From Nymphaea colorata (taxonomy: Eukaryota > Streptophyta > Magnoliopsida > Nymphaeales > Nymphaeaceae): a DNA stretch of 64,000 bases. The position numbers and the translations under genes are program-made. Shown here in pieces: positions 58,401-64,000 of the stretch; the first letter of the stretch is position 1, and each line of letters starts with the position of its first letter. Where the stretch lies: assembly GCF_008831285.2 (NCBI RefSeq), contig NC_045139.1, forward strand, positions 30,973,706-31,037,705, in the 5' to 3' direction. The notes under the pieces were generated by a model. The model was not told the origin of the DNA and did not search any database. It was given only the letters and a program-made list of their open reading frames with translations.

Positions 58401-61400
58401 AACTTTACCAAGGATTGTGGTATGGAGCCTATGGACACATAATTTCACTTTCATGTGTTTTCGTTTTTCTGTTTAGTCCAGGGTTGTGAATGTATTTGTA
58501 ATTGCCTATTTACCGAGTAACTTTTTTACTACTGAAAAACCATGTTAATAGATGTTTTGTGTTAAATAAGTGTAGTTTGATCGCGTGACACAGTGTGAGT
58601 GTTGTTTTTCTTTTGATTATTCAAAGAAGTTATTCATATATAAAAAAGTATGATATAGTTTAACTGCAATAAATGCCTGTCCTACTGCTATGCGAGCCTA
58701 TATGCAGCTTAGATAAGGTCTAGCACAGATCCAGTTAGAGCTAGATGGTTTTGAAGTCGGTACCCAGAGAAGAAAAAGGCTAGAGCAGCTAGGTGCTGGC
58801 GCCGCCACAACTGTTGCTATTGATGGGTTTGAACTTTGAATAGATTGGTGTTGTTCACCTGCTTGGGAAACCATTCGCGACTTGTCTTGTATGCTGTGGT
58901 GCAAAGCTGTATAACAGCTAATCATGGTATATATGATTTAATAGCTAAACCATATCAGTGTAGAATCTGTAGATATCTCAACCAGAGGTGATTGTCTTTG
59001 ATGCCTATAGAATCTTGGTTCACCATACTTAGTGCAGTGTTTCGTGAGCATCCATAGGCAGTGGGTTTGGCATTGATGAATATGTTTGCTCTGATTTTAT
59101 CAAGTGAAGCTTTACCAAATAATCCTCTCCAGATTTTGTATCCGATGGTTTAGGCTCTTCACTTTTGTTAAGTTAAGAAAGAACTTTGAATGCTATGTAT
59201 AGCATCATTCAAGTAAATAGAGATTGAGATTCTATAGATCTTCCGGTGGATGTAGCTGCTCCTAATTCGTTGTGGTTACGTGAGTGCAAGAAATATGAAT
59301 GAAGGACCAAGATTTCTTGTGGAATAGTGTATCTTTATTAGATGGCTTGGCTTGAGAAATTTCTATAGACTCAAACATGTGGCCTTGTAGAAGCCAACAC
59401 CATCACTGGTTGTCTGTATCACTCTTTTGTAGTGGTTAGAGCTTTGGAGGGTTAGCGGGCTTGACTTGGTGGAGGGAGCATTGGAGTGCCTAGCTTATCA
59501 ATCACTGGCTATGTCACATAGTTGCCTGTACAGGTACAAATGCCACATAGTTGCCTGTACAGGTACAAATGCAGGTAACTGTATGGAATGTGCAGCACTG
59601 AAATTTCATCAGAAGTGCAGCCATACCTATAAGCTGTTGATAGGTATTTTCCCTGTTAAAACAGTATTGTTTGCATTGCTACTGCTAGGGGAAAATAAGA
59701 CATGCACATAATGATGTACAAAAAATGCTCTGCAAAATGAATAAAAGAGAATGTAAGTTGTACAGACAATTACTGTACAGAAAATAAGATATCAGATGCA
59801 CAATAAACTGTAGAAAACATTTTAAGCACTACAACAATATGATTTTTGAACAAAAGCAAGATGTTAAGGAAGAAAGAAGGATGGATTGTGAAACCAAAAA
59901 AAAAATGGAAAAATAGATTCTGATCTTTGAACTTGGAGAAAAAAAATGAAGGGTCTAACAAGATAAGGAACAAAGCATTTTATTTTTGGAGAAAACCTTT
60001 TGTTGGTGAAGAATATCAAAACCAAGGAAGAAAGTCGGGGGGAGAGAGAAAGAGTGAGAGGCACTTTGCCTGGCCATTGCTGATCAGTGTAGTAGATTGC
60101 TGGCTGCTGGAGTTGAGAATTTTTAGGATTAAACAAGAACAAGCAGTAAAGTGTAAAGCTGGATGAGCTTTGGATCTGACCTAGATCCAATCCATTACAT
60201 AGGAGAAGTACCAGTGTCCCATGAAGACGGCCAGGGCCGAGATTCACATGCCCCCTTCACATGGACCACTCTTTGTACTTTCAGTGGTTGGCCTGGGGCT
60301 TGACAAGCAAGGAATGGGTTGAAAGTGGTCGAGCTTCTATGTCTATCACCAACATTTCCAGTAGTTGCAACATAGGGAAGTGCTTGACTATAATTTCCAT
60401 TGCCGGTGTTTAATTAGTCAATGATCATTAATAGTATTTTTGGCATTCCAGCTGGTCTAACCAAAACGGGTGAAAAAGTTCTTTGTTGAATTAGAATATT
60501 GAAGATTGTTTTCTTACGTTGATATTTGAATTGTTCTATGCCAGTGTCACATGTTTTTGTCTGGTTTTGGGTTGGGGGGGTGGGGTGGGGGGTGGGGGTT
60601 ATTGGTTGACCTGTTCCTGGAGTTGGGACTCGTAGGGCCCAACCAAGATTCCTGAGAGCACATTCTCCTTCAAGCGCAGAGAGAGGGAGGTGTTAAAGGA
60701 AATAAAAAGAGAAAATAAATAGTTAACATATTCCCATGTTACCCAGTTGCGGTTAAAACTTTCCTTGAGTTTGATCTTCTTTTTAAAAGGTTTTAATTTG
60801 AGAAGAGGGTGCTTATGTAATTGTGTTTCAAATTTTTTTCATATTTTCAAGCCAGATGTTATATTCCCCCATTGAAGACGATTCTGAAACTCAAAACCTG
60901 ATCCTGTAGTTTGTTTGGCTGGACCAAGCAGGGCGTGGTTTTCAGCATCTCTTTAAGACGGCCATATCATGCCCGAAACAAGCTAGGTTTCCAGAAGCCT
61001 AATGGGTATGCTGTCCATTGTCTGTCGTTAATAACATGTTTCCTTCAATCCCTTCTGGTTATGATGTTTTCATGTGACATTTCATTTCCTATTTAATTGT
61101 CCATACTATGTATAATATAATTTTAGTAAGAGAGTCTTGTGTTGGTGAAGGGGTTAATTGGAAAATAACTGGCAAAATAATGTTTTCTTTGATGTTCTTT
61201 ATGGTTTCATACATGATACAATTTTAGATATGACTGATATCATATTAAATCAGATATGGTTCCGTCCTTTTTTTAAGCTACTGTGGTTCCTACTCATATA
61301 ACAATGGGCTTTCTTTACTGTACTATTTTCCAGAAATAGTTGTTCATTTCTGCCCTGATTGTTGTCAGGAACATGGTGGCGATCTCAATCAAGCTGTCAA

Positions 61401-63546
61401 TGCGTTTTTTAGTGAAGGGGAAAGGCGCATGTATGTATTTGAAGGGCATCTTTTGGCTTTCATTGAAACTATTGTTTACTGGTTTTGTTTGTTCAGTTTA
61501 TTGATAAATGGTTGGAAACTTTGTGTTTCAGTGAACAGCCAGCTATTCCTGCACCTCAAGATGATTTCATGGATGTGGATCCAGTAGAGAGAGAACCTCA
61601 ACGGCTTCCAGGACCATCTCTTTTTGCAGGTTCTAGTTTGAATCCGTTTTCACTCCTAGACGCAGACTTTGTGAAAGATTTCTTTGATGGGAGAAGTACC
61701 ACGGATTTTCAAGGCCGTAGACCCTGGGTTTCAGAACCCAGAGAAGTCAGGGAAATCCCTATAGAGTTTAAGGATGGTGGAGGGCAGTCTGGTCCTTCAG
61801 GGACTGGGCCTACCATTGAGGATATCTCTGGAAGTGTGGATTTACATGTGCCAGAAACTTATGGGACTGTAACAGTTGCTGATGATGAAGATGATGAGGT
61901 TCGAACCACCACTCCACAAGTTAACCCTGCAGGTCGAAATCTAAATGCGAACAATAGTTTGGATGGTGCCTTTGTTGAGAGATTTCCTCAACCAAGTGCT
62001 CCACAGTTGACCAATATTACAGACAATGACATTGAGGAAGAGATGTTGCAAGCTGCTATTGAAGCTTCAAAAAAGGAAGCAAACAACGTGATGCTTTCTG
62101 GCATTGTTGATGTATGTTATTCCTTTGTGGCCAGCATCAAATACCATTCATTATTGAGGAGTGGCTTTTGACTAATGTCTTAACCACTTGTCATGTAGGA
62201 GTCAGCTGGCCCTCAATGTAGACAAATTCCCCCTGTTACGGAAGATGATGACCTTGCACGGGCTGTCTCATTATCGTTGAAGGTTGGATTTTTTTTTTAT
62301 TCCTTTGTTATTTTAATTGTATATTGTTGAAGGTTGCATTTCTTGATCTCAGACAGCAGAGCAAGAGAAGGCACTCCGTGAACAGAGGGGCACAAATGGA
62401 GTGTTAGAGAAGGAGCTATTGAATGTGCCTGACTTTGAAGATGGAACCTCTAATGCAGATGGAAGGTGAATATTGAAATTTTAGACAATTATGAAGTAGA
62501 AAATGGCCCTCTGTCTTCAGAATAATCTGAAAAGGAAAGATTTTCTTGCCTGCGAAGACAGCTAGCGATCTTCCGTTTGTTTTTTGGTGCATTGAGTCTT
62601 GCCATTTTTTGTCTTCAACATTTGATTGCCCTGAAATGCTTCCAGATCCCACACTTACTCCATTTGTGATGTGAATCTGTTCAGGTCTTTTGATTCCTTT
62701 TCCATTTGTATGATCTCGTCTGGATTTGTTAGGGCTTTTGTTTAGTTGCATACTGAAGCATGATCATAAAACTTGTTGAGATGTATGCTTTCTTTGAATA
62801 ATTTTTTTTCCCTTTCTAGGAGGCGCCATATTGGTATGTCAAAGGGAACTTCGAGTCGTATCAATGTGGAAGAAGGAAGTTTGTCCAACGATGAGGCAGA
62901 GGAACAGCCCTTGGTTAGGAACAGGTCAAGGCGTTTTGCCTCTAGACATGCAGACGCTTCCAGTGAAGCTGATCAACTGCCAGAAACACCATCGTCAACT
63001 ACTGAACCAAATCATGTTTCTACTCATTCTCAGGATAACATCGACGATTTTCATCCTGATGAGGTGTCTCTATTTGTTTTTTTTTTATGCTTCCTTAAGT
63101 TATGCGTCTCCAAGTTTTTCAGCTTTTGTTATTAAATAAATGTTTGTTTATTGATATGTGTGCAGTGGGGAGGTATATCTTCAGAAGAACATGATGAGGC
63201 AGTCATGCTTGAGGCTGCACTTTTTGGTAGAATACCTGAGGGAGCTGCATACCGATTTGGATATCCATCTGATCAAGGTGCACCAATTGCTTCAGACAGC
63301 AGCATTCCCTCATACACTTGGCGTGTACCAAGGCCACCTTCTCCTACCCTTACAGCACAACGTTTACTTCGAGAACAACAGGATGATGAGTATATGGCAT
63401 CACTTCTAGCAGACCAGGAGAAAGAATTGAAAGCCAGAGAGGAAGCTGAAAGGCGTCATTTGGAAGAGGCAGCTGCTAGGCAAGCTGCTATTCAAGAAAA
63501 AAAACAGCAGGAGGAAGAGGCTTGCAGAAAATTGGTTGAGCAACAG
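55475..63546 (+). CDS. PUX8: plant UBX domain-containing protein 8-like, 3' end off window
   Basis: PUX8-type proteins are adaptors linking ubiquitinated cargo to the AAA ATPase CDC48. Visible coding exons are 55475-55558, 61369-61430, 61532-62111, 62199-62282, 62353-62465, 62820-63063 and 63166-63546: 516 codons with consistent phases. Residues 1-48 form a UBA-like domain (MARPEKDAIEMFMSITGATE, then EEHGGDLNQAVNAFFSEGE). Ubiquitin-interacting-like motifs follow: EEEMLQAAIEASKK (about 217-230), DDDLARAVSLSLK (about 258-270) and EEHDEAVMLEAALFG (about 396). Next come PRPPSPTLTAQRLLREQQDD and a Glu/Arg-rich coiled coil beginning KELKAREEAERRHLEEAAAR. The C-terminal UBX domain, which binds CDC48, should lie in exons beyond 64000; family length is about 560 residues. 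Intron 1 is 5.8 kb and holds a hAT element, two tandem repeats and a G-rich tract. Confidence 0.92.
56363..57211. mobile_element. non-autonomous hAT element in PUX8 intron 1
   Basis: A perfect 8-bp target duplication, TATATGGC, flanks the element (56355-56362 and 57212-57219). The left end is CTATGTCACATGGG; the right end, reverse-complemented, is CTACGACACACGGA, so imperfect inverted repeats of CTA.G.CACA are kept. Subterminal GATACGGGTACGGA-type words occur at both ends in opposite orientation. A direct repeat of ACATCCCCAAATCGGCAAAT lies near 56726 and 56828. A minus-strand frame at 57088-56885 is CG-rich, like a first exon or leader, but I find no hAT transposase domain, so it is non-autonomous. 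Confidence 0.85.
59515..59572. repeat. 29-bp tandem duplication in PUX8 intron 1
   Basis: CACATAGTTGCCTGTACAGG plus nine bases occurs at 59515 and again at 59544. Each copy contains the perfect palindrome CCTGTACAGG. Confidence 0.92.
60566..60600 (+). other. G-rich tract with G-quadruplex potential
   Basis: At least five runs of three or more G lie within about 33 bases, separated by T or TT. This fits the G3+N1-7 four-tract rule on the transcribed RNA-like strand of PUX8 intron 1. Confidence 0.7.
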
Positions 63547-64000
63547 GTAGTGACCTTTCATTTTGCATTTATGATTGTGGTCATGGTTGAAATTTGATGC
63601 TGAGAAACCAAGTCAGACGTGGGTGTCTTATGTTTTCCATATCACACACAAGGTGTACAAAAAGGAAAGATGTGGTAGATGTTGAGAGTTGTTGTTGAAG
63701 GATTGGCCCCCGCTGCAGAAATTTGTAAATGTTCAATTCTAGGCATGACACCAGAGATTAGGTGTGTAATTTAGCAGCATGCGTTTCTTGGCTGGTGAAC
63801 TTTACCTATTTGGACTGTGCTTCCCAATGCCAGAAACTTTTCAGTTTGCTATTTTGTTTTATGTGTTTCATTTGTGCAGTTAAGTGCTGCATCTATGCCA
63901 ACTTTGCATGCTCATTCCAAAGCTTATTTTGCTGCTTTGTTTTTGGTTGTGTTGAAAATCATTTCGAGCTTATGCTTCTCGATTGCATGCGTGTAAACTT

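Noticed and set aside
63880..63960. Further PUX8 exon after TTTGTGCAG
   Set aside because: The translation (LSAASMPTLHAHS) does not resemble the coiled-coil to UBX linker expected next, and no donor fits.
1..64000. CRISPR array, bacterial operon, rRNA or tRNA genes
   Set aside because: No regularly spaced repeats, no Shine-Dalgarno-linked frames, no rRNA motifs and no cloverleaf candidates were seen; the window is intron-rich nuclear plant DNA.

Overview
The window is nuclear DNA of a flowering plant. Introns are long and AT-rich with GT-AG or GC-AG borders. The four complete or nearly complete protein-coding genes match plant families: COP9 signalosome subunit 1, dolichyl-phosphate GlcNAc-1-phosphotransferase, the gamete fusogen HAP2/GCS1, and a PUX8-type UBX protein. 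A Ty1/copia element and several hAT-type and MITE-type elements lie between and inside them. I cannot name the species; the large introns would suit many non-grass angiosperms.

Layout. 1-10.6 kb: gene-poor, holding two minus-strand lipid-transfer protein (nsLTP) copies. The copy at 2.2-2.6 kb is frameshifted and the copy at 8.9-9.3 kb is intact. They belong to an old duplication; a small hAT-like element inserted into one duplicate, and the other duplicate keeps the empty site. 10.9-17.1 kb (+): CSN1/FUS6, 6 coding exons, 442 residues. 19.2-24.2 kb (-): GPT/ALG7, 11 coding exons, 428 residues, tail-to-tail with CSN1. 24.2-26.6 kb: AT-rich intergenic DNA with a degenerate tandem array between divergent genes. 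26.6-53.4 kb (+): HAP2/GCS1, 18 coding exons by my reading, 739 residues, stretched to 26.7 kb. Its introns hold a decayed antisense copia relic and a hAT element (intron 3) and a full-length copia element with 285-bp LTRs (intron 12). 55.5 kb to the right edge (+): PUX8-like gene, 7 exons visible, with the C-terminal UBX domain beyond the window. Its 5.8-kb first intron holds a second hAT element of the same family, flanked by a perfect 8-bp target duplication.

The genes are functionally unrelated (protein degradation control, N-glycosylation, fertilization, CDC48/ubiquitin). There is no operon-like logic; each has its own promoter and UTRs. The main biological interest is how transposable elements have shaped the genes: HAP2 carries three intronic elements and still reads as intact at every exon I could place. 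Two introns (CSN1 intron 1 and HAP2 intron 3) need GC donor sites to give a conserved protein. I did not find a clearly new biological system.
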